From the NCBI RefSeq assembly GCF_005877905.1, contig NZ_SWDV01000016.1, forward strand, positions 62,001-126,000: a stretch of DNA of 64,000 bases, read 5' to 3'. Each line of letters opens with the position of its first letter. The first letter of the stretch is position 1. The notes under the pieces are model-generated. The model made no database searches, was not told the origin of the DNA, and was given only the letters and a program-made list of their open reading frames with translations. Below are positions 49,799-59,443 of this stretch, one piece after another. The DNA is from Pseudomonas nicosulfuronedens. GTDB taxonomy: Bacteria; Pseudomonadota; Gammaproteobacteria; Pseudomonadales; Pseudomonadaceae. A program made the position numbers and the translations under genes.

Positions 49799-49965
49799 GG
49801 AAGACTCCAGGGGAGAAGATAAAAATCAGGGCGCATTCTAGCGTGGAAACGACCGCGATGCCTCCTTGCGCAGAGGCACGCAGAATGCTTGGAGCCCGCC
49901 GCGCACGGGCAGTTCCCCAGAGGCGATCGGCACCGCGACCTTCGGCCGCGTGGCGAGCGGTACGC

Positions 49966-50009
49966 TGAAAAGAAAGCGGGGTGACGGCCGCAACCGCCCG
50001 TCACCCCGC
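49966..50009 (-). terminator. Terminator of estA
   Basis: On the minus strand a 12-bp stem (GCGGGGTGACGG at 49976-49987 with 49998-50009) followed by TTTCTTTTC. It lies 18 nt past the estA stop. Confidence 0.8.
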
Positions 50010-50027
50010 CGCGCTCACCTCAGGCGG

Positions 50028-51935
50028 TCAGAAGTCCAGGCTCAACGCCAGGTTCACCCCTTGCGCCAGGTCGTCGCTGCTGCGGTGCGCGCTGTAGCCG
50101 CCGCGCAGCGACAGCTCCGGGGTCAGCTTCTGGGCGAAGCCGATGGTGGCGCGCTGCAGATGGCTCTGCGGGGTGTAGCCCTGCAGGCTGAAACCGATGT
50201 CCGGCAGGCTGGTGAAGTTCATCCCGACATTCTGGGTGTCGTCGGCGTATTCGCGCTCCACGGCAACCTCGCCGAACAGCTGGGTTTCCTGGGAGAGGTC
50301 CAGCTTGCCCTGCAGGCCGGCACCGAGGCGACGGGAGTAGCGGTCCTGCTCGTCATAGGCCAGCGCGGTGGAACGGCCGCTGCCCTCTTCGTAGCTGTCC
50401 ACTTTCACCCGCGCCCAGTCGGCACTGACGAATGGCGACAGGTGCCAGTTTTCGCCGCCCTGGGCGATGTCGTACCCCAAGCGACCGCTGAAGGCCAGCA
50501 GGCTGCCGTCGGTATCGGCCTTCTCCTCCACTTCGTGGTTGATGATGGTGAACTTGCGGTTCGCCTCATCGAAGTCGAGCTTGCCGCCGGTCACGGAGGC
50601 GTCAGCCCACCAGCGATTCTGCTGGAACTGGACGAACAGGCTGCCCAGGTAGCTGTTGAGCTTGTAGTCGGAGTCGTCGGAGCCAAGCTCCAGCTTCTGC
50701 CGGTAGAAGCCCAGCGAGCCGCCGACGCGCCAGGCGTCATCCAGGCGATAGCTGGTGCCCAGGGTCAGGTTGGCGCCGTAGCCGTCGCCATCGGCCGCGC
50801 TGTCCTGGTCGTCGTAGTCCAGGTGCTGCGCCCCACCGGTGACGAAACCGCGCCACTGGTTGACGCCCTGCCAGTTCTCCCAGTCCGCCAACCACTGGCT
50901 GCGCAGCTGGTCCTGGTAGGCGTTGTAGGTGCCCAGGGCCATCTCCGGCAGCATGGTCGCTTCCCACGGGGCGGAGAGCACCGAGTAGGCGTAGTCGGCG
51001 ATCAACGTCTGGCCGGCGATAGTCGGGTGCACGCCGTCGTTGAAGATCAGCTTGGTCGGGTCGGGGTTGGTGCCGTGGCGGCCATACACCGCGTTCTCGG
51101 TGCAGCTGTTGCCGCTGAAGCAGGTGCCGACGAGGTTCTGGTCGGTCGCCAGGCCATAGGCGCCCGGGTTGGCCAGTACTTCCTTGAACATCGCCGGGAT
51201 GTTGAGCGGGATGACGTTGGCGTCGGAGGCGGCCAGCTGACTGACCAGTTCCTCGTTGAAGATGCCCGACAGCTGGGTGCCGAAGGATTCCAGCGCGGTG
51301 CCGTTGGTGGCCGGGGTCTGGCCGAGGTCGGGCAGCAGCCAGACCATGATGTAGCGCGCACCGGCGTCGTGCAGCGCATCCACGCTATCCACCAGGCGGC
51401 CTGCTGCAGCTCGGGCGGTCGGGTCGTTGGTGATGCGCAGCTGGAGGAAGTCGTTGCCACCACCGGTGAGGTAGTACAGCGCATTCGGATCAGCGCGGTT
51501 GTTCACCAGATAGCCGTCACGGGTGCGGCTGGTGGAGCCGGAAGTGACCACCGAGCCACCGGCAGCGGTGATCGAGTCGTAGATCTGGTCGGTACGGTAG
51601 CCACCGACCGCCCAGTTGTTGCCGTCCACGGTGCCGGGGACCAGCGAGGTTGAGGGGTTCAGGTCGGCGCCATTGATGCCCAGCTTGCCGCCGAGAATCA
51701 TCGGTGCGGTGGGGCCGAAGATCTCGCCGCTGCCGTCCAGATAGGTCGGACCGACACGGTTGGTGAAGCGGGTACTGGCACCAGCGGGGCCGCCGGCATC
51801 GGCGAACTGGCCGGAATCGCTCAGGCTGTCGCCGAAGACGACCAGGGTGGAATACGGCGAAGGGGCTGCGGAGGCCTGCGCGGCAATGGCCAACGCGCAC
51901 GCAGCCGCCAGCGGGGTGAGCGCCTTTCTGATCAT
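50028..51935 (-). CDS. estA: Outer-membrane autotransporter esterase EstA (GDSL)
   Basis: 635 aa. Signal peptide (cleavage near ASAAPS), then a GDSL passenger with FGDSLSDSG (Ser 37 of the precursor), a block III GGGND and block V NDGVHPTIAG (Asp and His). The last roughly 270 residues form the 12-stranded beta-barrel translocator, ending in the obligatory terminal Phe (LALSLDF). EstA is exposed on the cell surface, and in P. aeruginosa affects rhamnolipid production and motility. ATG 51935 has GGAG seven bases upstream. Confidence 0.95.
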   Translation of the reverse strand: MIRKALTPLAAACALAIAAQASAAPSPYSTLVVFGDSLSDSGQFADAGGPAGASTRFTNRVGPTYLDGSGEIFGPTAPMILGGKLGINGADLNPSTSLVPGTVDGNNWAVGGYRTDQIYDSITAAGGSVVTSGSTSRTRDGYLVNNRADPNALYYLTGGGNDFLQLRITNDPTARAAAGRLVDSVDALHDAGARYIMVWLLPDLGQTPATNGTALESFGTQLSGIFNEELVSQLAASDANVIPLNIPAMFKEVLANPGAYGLATDQNLVGTCFSGNSCTENAVYGRHGTNPDPTKLIFNDGVHPTIAGQTLIADYAYSVLSAPWEATMLPEMALGTYNAYQDQLRSQWLADWENWQGVNQWRGFVTGGAQHLDYDDQDSAADGDGYGANLTLGTSYRLDDAWRVGGSLGFYRQKLELGSDDSDYKLNSYLGSLFVQFQQNRWWADASVTGGKLDFDEANRKFTIINHEVEEKADTDGSLLAFSGRLGYDIAQGGENWHLSPFVSADWARVKVDSYEEGSGRSTALAYDEQDRYSRRLGAGLQGKLDLSQETQLFGEVAVEREYADDTQNVGMNFTSLPDIGFSLQGYTPQSHLQRATIGFAQKLTPELSLRGGYSAHRSSDDLAQGVNLALSLDF

Positions 51936-52036
51936 TCTGCTACTCCATGCTTTGTTGTTATTCGGTAATCAGAACAACCCAGACAGTATCAGAATTTCTA
52001 CAGGCGACACCCCTATCTTGGGGCGATCCGCGCCGA

Positions 52037-53401
52037 TCAGCTCGCCTGGCGGTTGCTCCGCAGCAGGCTCAGCGCCATCAGCGCGAGCAGGCCGACGCCC
52101 GCCAGCAGCAGCGCCCACAGGCCATAGCGCTTCCAGTGGGTATCGGCTTTCGCGACATCGGCAGGCAGTGGTGTCGCCGGCGCCTGCAGAGCGCCCTTGA
52201 GCCGCGCCTCGCCCATGTTCGCCAGGCGCTTGGGCTCGTAGCCGGGCACCAGGGTGGTCAGCGGCAGGCTGCCATCGGTGATCGATCCACTGCCCACCGC
52301 CAGTTCGTAGGGCTCACCGCCGCGTGCAAGGAACACCAGTTCGCTGGCGCGAACGCCCACGCTCAGGTGCGCCGTCGAACCCCCGAGGCCGCCGCCGCGC
52401 GCATCCACCTGCAGACGCAGCTGGCCCAGGGTGGTGCCGGGCAATGCCAGCTCCTCCTGGGTGATTTCACCACCCTGACCCGGCAGGCGGTACAGCACGC
52501 CGCGCGCCAACGGCGACCACTGCACATTGCCGTCGTGGCGGCCGGAGATCACCACCGGAGCCAACGTGTTGTCCTGTTGCAACGAAATCCGCACGCGCTC
52601 CACCGGTAGCGCCAGCGGCAGGCTCCAGCTGAAGTCGCCATTATTGTCGACCTTGGCCGCCAGGGGTTCGGACCAGAGCATCGGTACCGGGCCGCTACTG
52701 CTGCGGCTGCCGCTGAGCGTGGCGCCGACCAGTTGCGCGGCCTGCTCCGGCGACTCCCACCACAGGCGCAGGTAGCGCGCCGTCTCGCCGGGCAGCGCTA
52801 TGTCGTTCTGCTCGATGCGCTGGCCGTTGAAATCCAGCCGGGCCAATTGCCCTTCGCCCAGGGAGCGCCAGTGCTCCAGGTCATCGCTGGCTTCGATGCG
52901 CAGGCGCTGGAAGCCGTCGCTGTCCGCCGTCCAGTCCAGCTGCAGGCGGTCCAGCGGCAAGTCGCCGGAGCCGGTTTCCAGCAGCCACCCGCGCAGCACC
53001 TGGGTCTTGTCCTGCGCGGGCGCGTTCGGGGTGATTTCCAGGATGGTGCCGGTGGTGCTGCGGACGATCTTCAGGTTGTCGCCGGCCGCGCTGCCAGAGG
53101 CACCCCGCAGCGGGAAGATGCGCGCCTGCACTTCGCTGCGCACCTCTTTCTCGCTGGCTGCGCTGGTGCGCAAGCTGTAGGGCAGCGCCTCGCCTTCGGC
53201 GTTGAAGATGCGTACGTCGCGCAGGTCGCCATGGCGGGCGGCGAACAGGACCTCGATGGGCAATTGTACGCGGTACCACGGCCCCTGGCCGGAAAGCTCC
53301 AGCGGCACGCGATGGGCGAAGTCCGCCGGAGTGGGTGCGGCACTGGCGTGATTGCCCAGCAGGCAGGCACCGGCGAGCAGGAAGAGGGTATTGAGCTTCA
53401 T
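52037..53401 (-). CDS. DUF3999-family envelope protein
   Basis: 454 aa. Signal peptide (ends near NHASAAP), a large beta-rich extracytoplasmic region made of discoidin/F5-8-like segments (for example LPGETARYLRLWWESPEQAAQLVGATLSG), then one C-terminal membrane helix (about 432-450; YGLWALLLAGVGLLALMALSLL) and a short basic tail (RSNRQAS). No known function. Its start overlaps the stop of the DUF2339 gene (ATGA), and the two families are often found as neighbours, suggesting one inner-membrane complex (inference). Confidence 0.85.
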   Translation of the reverse strand: MKLNTLFLLAGACLLGNHASAAPTPADFAHRVPLELSGQGPWYRVQLPIEVLFAARHGDLRDVRIFNAEGEALPYSLRTSAASEKEVRSEVQARIFPLRGASGSAAGDNLKIVRSTTGTILEITPNAPAQDKTQVLRGWLLETGSGDLPLDRLQLDWTADSDGFQRLRIEASDDLEHWRSLGEGQLARLDFNGQRIEQNDIALPGETARYLRLWWESPEQAAQLVGATLSGSRSSSGPVPMLWSEPLAAKVDNNGDFSWSLPLALPVERVRISLQQDNTLAPVVISGRHDGNVQWSPLARGVLYRLPGQGGEITQEELALPGTTLGQLRLQVDARGGGLGGSTAHLSVGVRASELVFLARGGEPYELAVGSGSITDGSLPLTTLVPGYEPKRLANMGEARLKGALQAPATPLPADVAKADTHWKRYGLWALLLAGVGLLALMALSLLRSNRQAS

Positions 53402-56400
53402 GCGGAGGGGAGCTCCTGTTGCGGTTGCTCATCAGGCTGTGGCCGGCGCGGCGGCAGCGGTGCGAAGTAGCCGACGATCAGCATCAGCACGCCGACGCCG
53501 ATGAAGGAAATGATGCATTCCAGGCTGCCACCACTGGCGCGATCGACGAGGAACAGCTTGATCACCACGACCACCAGCAGCACTGCCCCGACCAGCCAGA
53601 AGTCGCGGCGACCGCGCAGGTGCCCGGCGATCATCAGGCCCAGCGCGATCAGCGCCCAGACGATGGACAACCCGGCCTGTACCAGCATGGACTGGCTCAG
53701 GGAATCGAACTCGAACGGCACGCCGCCCCAATGGTGCGCGGTGCGGCACACCGCCATGGTCAGCAGGGCGAACAGCGAAGCGCCCAGCACCGCCTGCACC
53801 GGCAGGCGCAGGGTCGACTCGGCAACGCCCAGTTGCGGCAGGCCCAGGCGCGTCCACTGGAAGATCGCCGCGAGCACGATGAGCATGCCCAGCTCCAGCG
53901 GGTTCACCAACGGCAGGTACGGCAGCGGGTCGGCCGCGCCGTTGCTGAACAGATTGACCAGCCAGAACCAGCCCAGCAGCGCCAGGGCCACCGGGACGGC
54001 AGCGATCGCGCGGTACTCGCGCTCGAAGGCCGCCACCGGCCACGGCAGACGCGCCATGCCCCCCATGAGGATCAGGAACAGGCTCGGCACCAGCGCCCAG
54101 CCCAGCCAGCGCCAGGCGTTGTAATGCTCGGCCAGGGCGAAGAACAGGTAGCGCAGCTCCAACGCCAGCACGCCGAGGATCAGCCAGCAACCCAGTACAT
54201 GGGCCACCTGTGCAGCGCGGTGCGGCAGCAAGGCGTCAAGTCGGCGCAGGGTGAAGAAGTGCACCGCGAACACCGCCAGCCAGCCGAGCCAGCCCAGTTC
54301 TGCCAGCGGGTGATAGCCCAGGCTCCAGGCACTGGCCAGCGCCACCAGCGACACCGGCACCAATGCCAGGCACAGCAGTGCCAACGCGCGCCACTGCTCG
54401 CGGCGCGCCAGCAGCGACCAGAGGCCGACGCTGACCGCCGCCACCAGCAGCGCCACATGTTCACGCATCTCGCCGGGTACGAAGCGGGCGATTTCCCAGA
54501 CAGCGGTCAGCGCCCACCAGCCCGCGCCCCACACCAGCAGCAATTGCGACAGTTGCTCCAGCCCAAGGCCGCCCAGCGCCAGGTTGCGCTCGCGCTCGCT
54601 GGCGCGGTGCAGGCGCCAGGCGCCGACCAGCGCAGCCAGCGCCAGCACTGCCGGGGTCCAGAAGCCCATGTGCGCCAGCGGTTTCAGGCCCTCGCTGGGC
54701 AGGTCGCCGAACAGTGCCGCGCCACCGAAGAGGAAGGCGCCCGCGCCGATAACCTGCAGCACCAGACCGAAGACGAAGGCCGCGCGTTGCTGCAACTGCA
54801 GGCTCAGCCAGAGGATCAGCAACCCACTGCCAGCCCAGACAGCGGCGGCGGTCTGCCAGCGCAGCACGAAGAGCACGGCGAGGTTGATGAAGGCCAGGCC
54901 CAGTAGCAGGACCACGCTCAGGCCGAGCATCAGCCGGCGGTCGTCGCGCACCATCGAATCCCGCGCGGCGATCAGCATGGCGGCGATCAGCGCCAGCCCG
55001 ATCAACGATGCCGTCACCAGCCCGCGCCAACCCGAGCCGAGCACACCACCACCCTCCTGTGCGCCGTGCAGATGCAGGAGGAACACCGCACCGCCCAGCA
55101 GTTGCACCGCAAAGGTGCAGGCCAGGAAGGTGCGCGAACGCAGGCGCAGCGCGGCGAACAGGGTCGCCAGCCCGGCTACGGCCCAGGACATGGCCGTGCC
55201 GTCCGCGCCCATCAGCAGAGGGGCGATCAGGTAGAGAAACGTCAGACCGAAGGCCGCCAGCACCGGGCGAGCGTTCGGCTCCCAGCTGCGCAAGGTCTGC
55301 GGAGCGGCAATGCGCAGGCTCCAGAAGCTGAACAGCAGCGCCACGCCGAGCATCAGTGCGCCCAGTGGCGCGCCGTCGAGCAGCGTCAGCGACAGCGGGT
55401 TCACTTCCAGGCCGGCAAGGAAGGCCAGCGCCGCGCCCACTTGCAGCAACAAGGCAAAGATCCGAGCCAGCGGCCGCTGTTGACGCAAGCCGAGCCAGAA
55501 GATGCCGGCACCTTCCACGGCCCAGGCGGCTGAGGTCCAGCGCGCATCGAGGCCCAGAGGGATCGCCAGCGTGCCGAATACCACGCCCAGCGCCAGGCAA
55601 GTTTCCACCAGCAGCAGCGCGCGACCGGCGGTGCGCCCGGCTAGCAGGCGGGCGAGCACCATGTAGAACAGACCCAGCGCCAGGGCGCTGAACGCCGCGC
55701 CGAACTCCAGGTGCTGGATGATCCCGTATTGCAGGCCGAAACCCACCAGCGGCGTGCCGAACAGCACGGTGCCGTCGACGTAGTCGGTCTGCCGCGCCGA
55801 CCAGCGCAGCAGCGCCTCGCGGGAATTATCGTCCGGCGCCCCGGCTGCCTCGCGCAGGCGGCGGCGGGCGAACAGCAGGCCGATGGCGACGTAGGTGAGG
55901 AAGAACAGGATCAGGAACGGCTCGGTCGTGGCGAAAAGCTCCGGCTGGTACGAACGCAGCCCCCAGGCCAGGCCGATGCCGAAGGTACCGAAGAAGCCGA
56001 TCAGGTTGAGCATCCGCCAGGCCTTGAACCAGGCGATGGCGAAAATACCGGCATTGAGCAGGGCGAAGTAGCTGAACAGCGCGACATGGCTGCCACCGCC
56101 GGTGGACGCCAGGATCGGCGCGGCGAAACCGCCCAGCGCAGCGGCAGCGGCAAGACCCACTGCGTCCTGCAGGATGGCGAGAATCGCCGAGAACAGGGTG
56201 ACCGCCACCAGCAGCACGAAACCGGCCTTCGGGTCGATCAGCACCTCGCCATGGTTCATCGCCGGATACAGCTTGATGCTGGCGAACACCGTCAGGTAGA
56301 GCACGGCGACGCCGGTGCCCTGGAGGATCAGCGCATAGGCCGGGCGCCGCTGACGCAGCCACCAGCCGAGCCCGAGCAGTGCCAGCGCGGCAGCGGCGGT

Positions 56401-57114
56401 GCCGAGGTACGGCCCTTGCGGCGGCATGGTCATGCCTTCGGTGGCATAGCGCAGCAGGAAGGCCAGGCCGAGGAACAGCAGCACCACACCGACGCGAAGC
56501 ACCGTGTTGCCGCCCAGCAACCAGTCGCGGGCGGCGCCGAAGGCACGGTCGAACAAGGATGGAACGGGCGGAGCCGGCGGCAGCGGAGGTGCAGCAGGAG
56601 CCGGCTGTGGCTGAGCCTCTGGCTCCTCGACGCGGGCCTGGGCAGCCGGCCTTTCCATCGGCTCGAGCACCAGGTCGGACCACTCGATGGGCGCTTCCAC
56701 CCGCGCAGCGGCCGCCGGGGCCGGCGCCAGTTCGTCGGTGGGCAGCTCGATGTTCCACTCCAGCTCTGTGGCAGCGGGTTCGCTGACGGGTACGTCGACC
56801 TCGACCTCGGGCTCGGTCGGGGCAACCGGCATTTCCGGCGCGACAGTCTCGACGCTGACCGGTGGAGGCGTCTGCCCGACCGGGCCACGCTCCACCTGCA
56901 GCAACCGCTCATACAGGGCCTTGGTGCCCTGGTCGAAGCGTTCGCCGAAGGTCTTCAGCTCACTGCGAAGGCTGGCGTTCTCCCGTTGCAGGCTGTGCAG
57001 CGCGAAGGTCTGCCCCAGCGCGAGGCCGACCACTGCGCCCAATACCGCCCCGGTGATCGACTCGCCTGCAGCGGCGCCGATGACCAGGCCGACCAGCATG
57101 AAAATCCATTGCAT
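53398..57114 (-). CDS. DUF2339-family giant membrane protein
   Basis: 1238 aa. After an initial hydrophobic segment (MQWIFMLVGLVIGAAAGE) comes a short coiled coil (HSLQRENASLRSELKTFGERFDQGTKALYERLLQ), an acidic Pro/Glu-rich linker (about residues 60-180), then about 1000 residues composed almost wholly of hydrophobic spans, probably 25 or more, with small Trp/Arg loops (LGGNTVLRVGVVLLFLGLAFLLRYATE is the conserved entry). No catalytic motif is visible. The start is ATG 57114, with AAGGA upstream; frames further upstream run into non-coding sequence. Coupled to the DUF3999 gene. Function unknown. Confidence 0.88.
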   Translation of the reverse strand: MQWIFMLVGLVIGAAAGESITGAVLGAVVGLALGQTFALHSLQRENASLRSELKTFGERFDQGTKALYERLLQVERGPVGQTPPPVSVETVAPEMPVAPTEPEVEVDVPVSEPAATELEWNIELPTDELAPAPAAAARVEAPIEWSDLVLEPMERPAAQARVEEPEAQPQPAPAAPPLPPAPPVPSLFDRAFGAARDWLLGGNTVLRVGVVLLFLGLAFLLRYATEGMTMPPQGPYLGTAAAALALLGLGWWLRQRRPAYALILQGTGVAVLYLTVFASIKLYPAMNHGEVLIDPKAGFVLLVAVTLFSAILAILQDAVGLAAAAALGGFAAPILASTGGGSHVALFSYFALLNAGIFAIAWFKAWRMLNLIGFFGTFGIGLAWGLRSYQPELFATTEPFLILFFLTYVAIGLLFARRRLREAAGAPDDNSREALLRWSARQTDYVDGTVLFGTPLVGFGLQYGIIQHLEFGAAFSALALGLFYMVLARLLAGRTAGRALLLVETCLALGVVFGTLAIPLGLDARWTSAAWAVEGAGIFWLGLRQQRPLARIFALLLQVGAALAFLAGLEVNPLSLTLLDGAPLGALMLGVALLFSFWSLRIAAPQTLRSWEPNARPVLAAFGLTFLYLIAPLLMGADGTAMSWAVAGLATLFAALRLRSRTFLACTFAVQLLGGAVFLLHLHGAQEGGGVLGSGWRGLVTASLIGLALIAAMLIAARDSMVRDDRRLMLGLSVVLLLGLAFINLAVLFVLRWQTAAAVWAGSGLLILWLSLQLQQRAAFVFGLVLQVIGAGAFLFGGAALFGDLPSEGLKPLAHMGFWTPAVLALAALVGAWRLHRASERERNLALGGLGLEQLSQLLLVWGAGWWALTAVWEIARFVPGEMREHVALLVAAVSVGLWSLLARREQWRALALLCLALVPVSLVALASAWSLGYHPLAELGWLGWLAVFAVHFFTLRRLDALLPHRAAQVAHVLGCWLILGVLALELRYLFFALAEHYNAWRWLGWALVPSLFLILMGGMARLPWPVAAFEREYRAIAAVPVALALLGWFWLVNLFSNGAADPLPYLPLVNPLELGMLIVLAAIFQWTRLGLPQLGVAESTLRLPVQAVLGASLFALLTMAVCRTAHHWGGVPFEFDSLSQSMLVQAGLSIVWALIALGLMIAGHLRGRRDFWLVGAVLLVVVVIKLFLVDRASGGSLECIISFIGVGVLMLIVGYFAPLPPRRPQPDEQPQQELPSA

Positions 57115-57298
57115 GCTTTCGAATCCTTGAGGTTCTGTGCGAATCCATCCCGACCCGGGCGGCAACGCCCGGGAAGCTGAGTATATCGGCCTGGCTCCCT
57201 GGCCTGCGTCCACTAACGCTCAGCTTCGAGTACTCTGACGTCGCGAAGTTGCCTCGTAGCCACGCCTCACTGAAATTTCAAAGACGAGGGTGCCTTTC

Positions 57299-57375
57299 GT
57301 AAGAGCGAGCTTGCTCGCAAACCGCCCCGCTTCAATGCCACCGGAGAATCCGTTCGCGAGCAAGCTCGCTCCTAC
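57299..57375. repeat. REP element upstream of DUF2339/typA spacer
   Basis: GTAAGAGCGAGCTTGCTCGC...AAAC (one base off the consensus GTAGGAG) pairs with GTTCGCGAGC...CTCCTAC. It lies between the DUF2339 start and the typA terminator. Confidence 0.85.
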
Positions 57376-57405
57376 AGATCCAGTGAAGCTACCTGGAAGA
57401 CGGGC

Positions 57406-57436
57406 AAAAAAAAGCCGGGCAGATGCCCGGCTTTTC
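57406..57436 (-). terminator. Terminator of typA
   Basis: AAAGCCGGGC-AGAT-GCCCGGCTTT with an eight-base A-run on the left (T-run on the minus strand), 17 nt after the typA stop. Confidence 0.9.
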
Positions 57437-57452
57437 CTTGTTACCCGTCGAA

Positions 57453-59273
57453 TCAGACCTTGGCGCGTTCGTAGCGCTTGCGGTCGTTCTCGTTGAGCAT
57501 TTTCTTGCGCAGACGGATCGACTTCGGCGTCACTTCCACCAGCTCGTCATCGGCGATGAATTCCAGCGCCTGCTCCAGAGTGAAGCGGATCGGCGGAACC
57601 AGGGCAATGACTTCGTCCTTGCCCGAAGCGCGCATGTTGTCGAGCTTCTTGCCTTTGGTGGGGTTGATCACCAGGTCGTTGTCGCGGCTGTTGATGCCGG
57701 CCAGCTGGCCTTCGTAGATCTCGTCGCCTGGGCCGAGGAACAGCTTGCCGCGGCTTTGCAGGGTTTCCAGCGAGTAGGTCAGCGCGGTGCCGGTGGCCAT
57801 GGAGACCAGTACGCCGTTCTGACGGTTGGTCACTTCGCCGGCCTTGATCGGGCCGTAGTGGCTGAAGGTCGAGGTCAGGATGCCGGTGCCCGAGGTCAGG
57901 GTCAGGAAGTTGTTACGGAAGCCGATCAGGCCACGCGCCGGGATGGTGTACTCCAGGCGCACGCGGCCCTTGCCGTCGGGGATCATGTTGGTCAGATCGC
58001 CCTTGCGCAGGCCCATCTGCTCCATCACCGAGCCCTGGTGCTGCTCTTCGATGTCGATGGTGACGTTCTCGTACGGCTCCTGCTTCTCGCCTTCGGCGGT
58101 CTCGATGATGACCACTTCCGGACGGCCTACGGCCAGCTCGAAGCCTTCACGGCGCATGGTTTCGATCAGTACCGAGAGGTGCAGTTCGCCACGGCCGGAA
58201 ACCTTGAATTTCTCTGGGGAGTCGCCTTGCTCGACGCGCAGGGCCACGTTGTGCAGCAGTTCCTTGTCCAGACGGTCCTTGATGTTGCGGCTGGTGACGA
58301 ACTTGCCTTCTTTACCGGCGAACGGCGAGTCGTTGACCTGGAAGGTCATGCTCACGGTCGGCTGGTCGACGGTCAGCGGCGGGCGCGCTTCGACGTTCTG
58401 CGGGTCGCACAGGGTGTCGGAGATGTACAGCTCGTCCATGCCCGAGACGCAGACGATGTCGCCGGCTTCGGCTTCGGCGACTTCGACGCGCTGCAGGCCC
58501 GAGTGACCCATGATCTTCAGGATGCGGCCGTTGCGCTTGGTGCCGTCGTCGCTGATGGCCACGACCGGGGTGTTGGTCTTGACCTTGCCGCGGGCGATAC
58601 GGCCGATGCCGATCACGCCGAGGAAGCTGTTGTAGTCCAGCTGGGAAATCTGCATCTGGAACGGGCCGTCGACGTCGACTTTCGGCGCCGGGACGTGGTC
58701 GATGATCGCCTGGAACAGCGCGTCCATGTTGTCGTCCATCTTCTCGTGGTCCATGCCGGCGATGCCGTTCAGGGCACTGGCGTAGACGATCGGGAAGTCC
58801 AGCTGCTCGTCGGTGGCGCCGAGGTTGTCGAACAGGTCGAAGATCTGGTCGATGACCCAGTCAGGACGCGCGCCCGGACGGTCGATCTTGTTCACTACGA
58901 CGATCGGGCGCAGGCCGGCCTTGAAGGCCTTCTGGGTGACGAAACGGGTCTGCGGCATGGGGCCGTCCTGGGCGTCGACCACCAGCAGTACGGAGTCGAC
59001 CATGGACATCACGCGCTCAACCTCGCCACCGAAGTCGGCGTGGCCGGGGGTGTCGACGATGTTGATGCTGTAGTCATTCCATTTCAGGGCGGTGTTCTTC
59101 GCCAGAATGGTAATGCCACGCTCTTTTTCCTGGTCGTTGGAGTCCATCACGCGCTCGTTTTCCGCTTCTTTGCGGTCGAGGGTGCCGGACAGGCGCAGGA
59201 GCTTGTCTACGAGGGTGGTCTTGCCATGGTCGACGTGGGCGATGATGGCGATGTTGCGCAGTTTTTCGATCAC
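57453..59273 (-). CDS. typA: Ribosome-associated GTPase TypA/BipA
   Basis: 606 aa translation-factor GTPase. G1 [10 protein letters not shown] (about residues 11-20), G2 EKERGITI, G3 DTPGH and G4 NKID are intact. EF-G-like domains and the BipA-specific C-terminus ([19 protein letters not shown]) follow. It aids ribosome assembly and stress adaptation, and in P. aeruginosa biofilm and antibiotic tolerance. Translation appears to start at GTG 59273 ([14 protein letters not shown]), the family N-terminus; the ribosome site is weak. Confidence 0.97.
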   Translation of the reverse strand: MIEKLRNIAIIAHVDHGKTTLVDKLLRLSGTLDRKEAENERVMDSNDQEKERGITILAKNTALKWNDYSINIVDTPGHADFGGEVERVMSMVDSVLLVVDAQDGPMPQTRFVTQKAFKAGLRPIVVVNKIDRPGARPDWVIDQIFDLFDNLGATDEQLDFPIVYASALNGIAGMDHEKMDDNMDALFQAIIDHVPAPKVDVDGPFQMQISQLDYNSFLGVIGIGRIARGKVKTNTPVVAISDDGTKRNGRILKIMGHSGLQRVEVAEAEAGDIVCVSGMDELYISDTLCDPQNVEARPPLTVDQPTVSMTFQVNDSPFAGKEGKFVTSRNIKDRLDKELLHNVALRVEQGDSPEKFKVSGRGELHLSVLIETMRREGFELAVGRPEVVIIETAEGEKQEPYENVTIDIEEQHQGSVMEQMGLRKGDLTNMIPDGKGRVRLEYTIPARGLIGFRNNFLTLTSGTGILTSTFSHYGPIKAGEVTNRQNGVLVSMATGTALTYSLETLQSRGKLFLGPGDEIYEGQLAGINSRDNDLVINPTKGKKLDNMRASGKDEVIALVPPIRFTLEQALEFIADDELVEVTPKSIRLRKKMLNENDRKRYERAKV

Positions 59274-59443
59274 AGTGTCAGTCTCGATAGTGAATCTTCG
59301 GCTGCCGTTTTCGGCAGCGGGGGCCGGGCCGTGGCGCGGCGGTGCAAAAGGTCAGGGCGTGAGCCTACGCACCGAATGTGTCGGGAGGTCGGTGGCGGAT
59401 ACTGCCGCCGAACAGTCCGGGCTGGCGGCGTTGGTCCGCGCCT

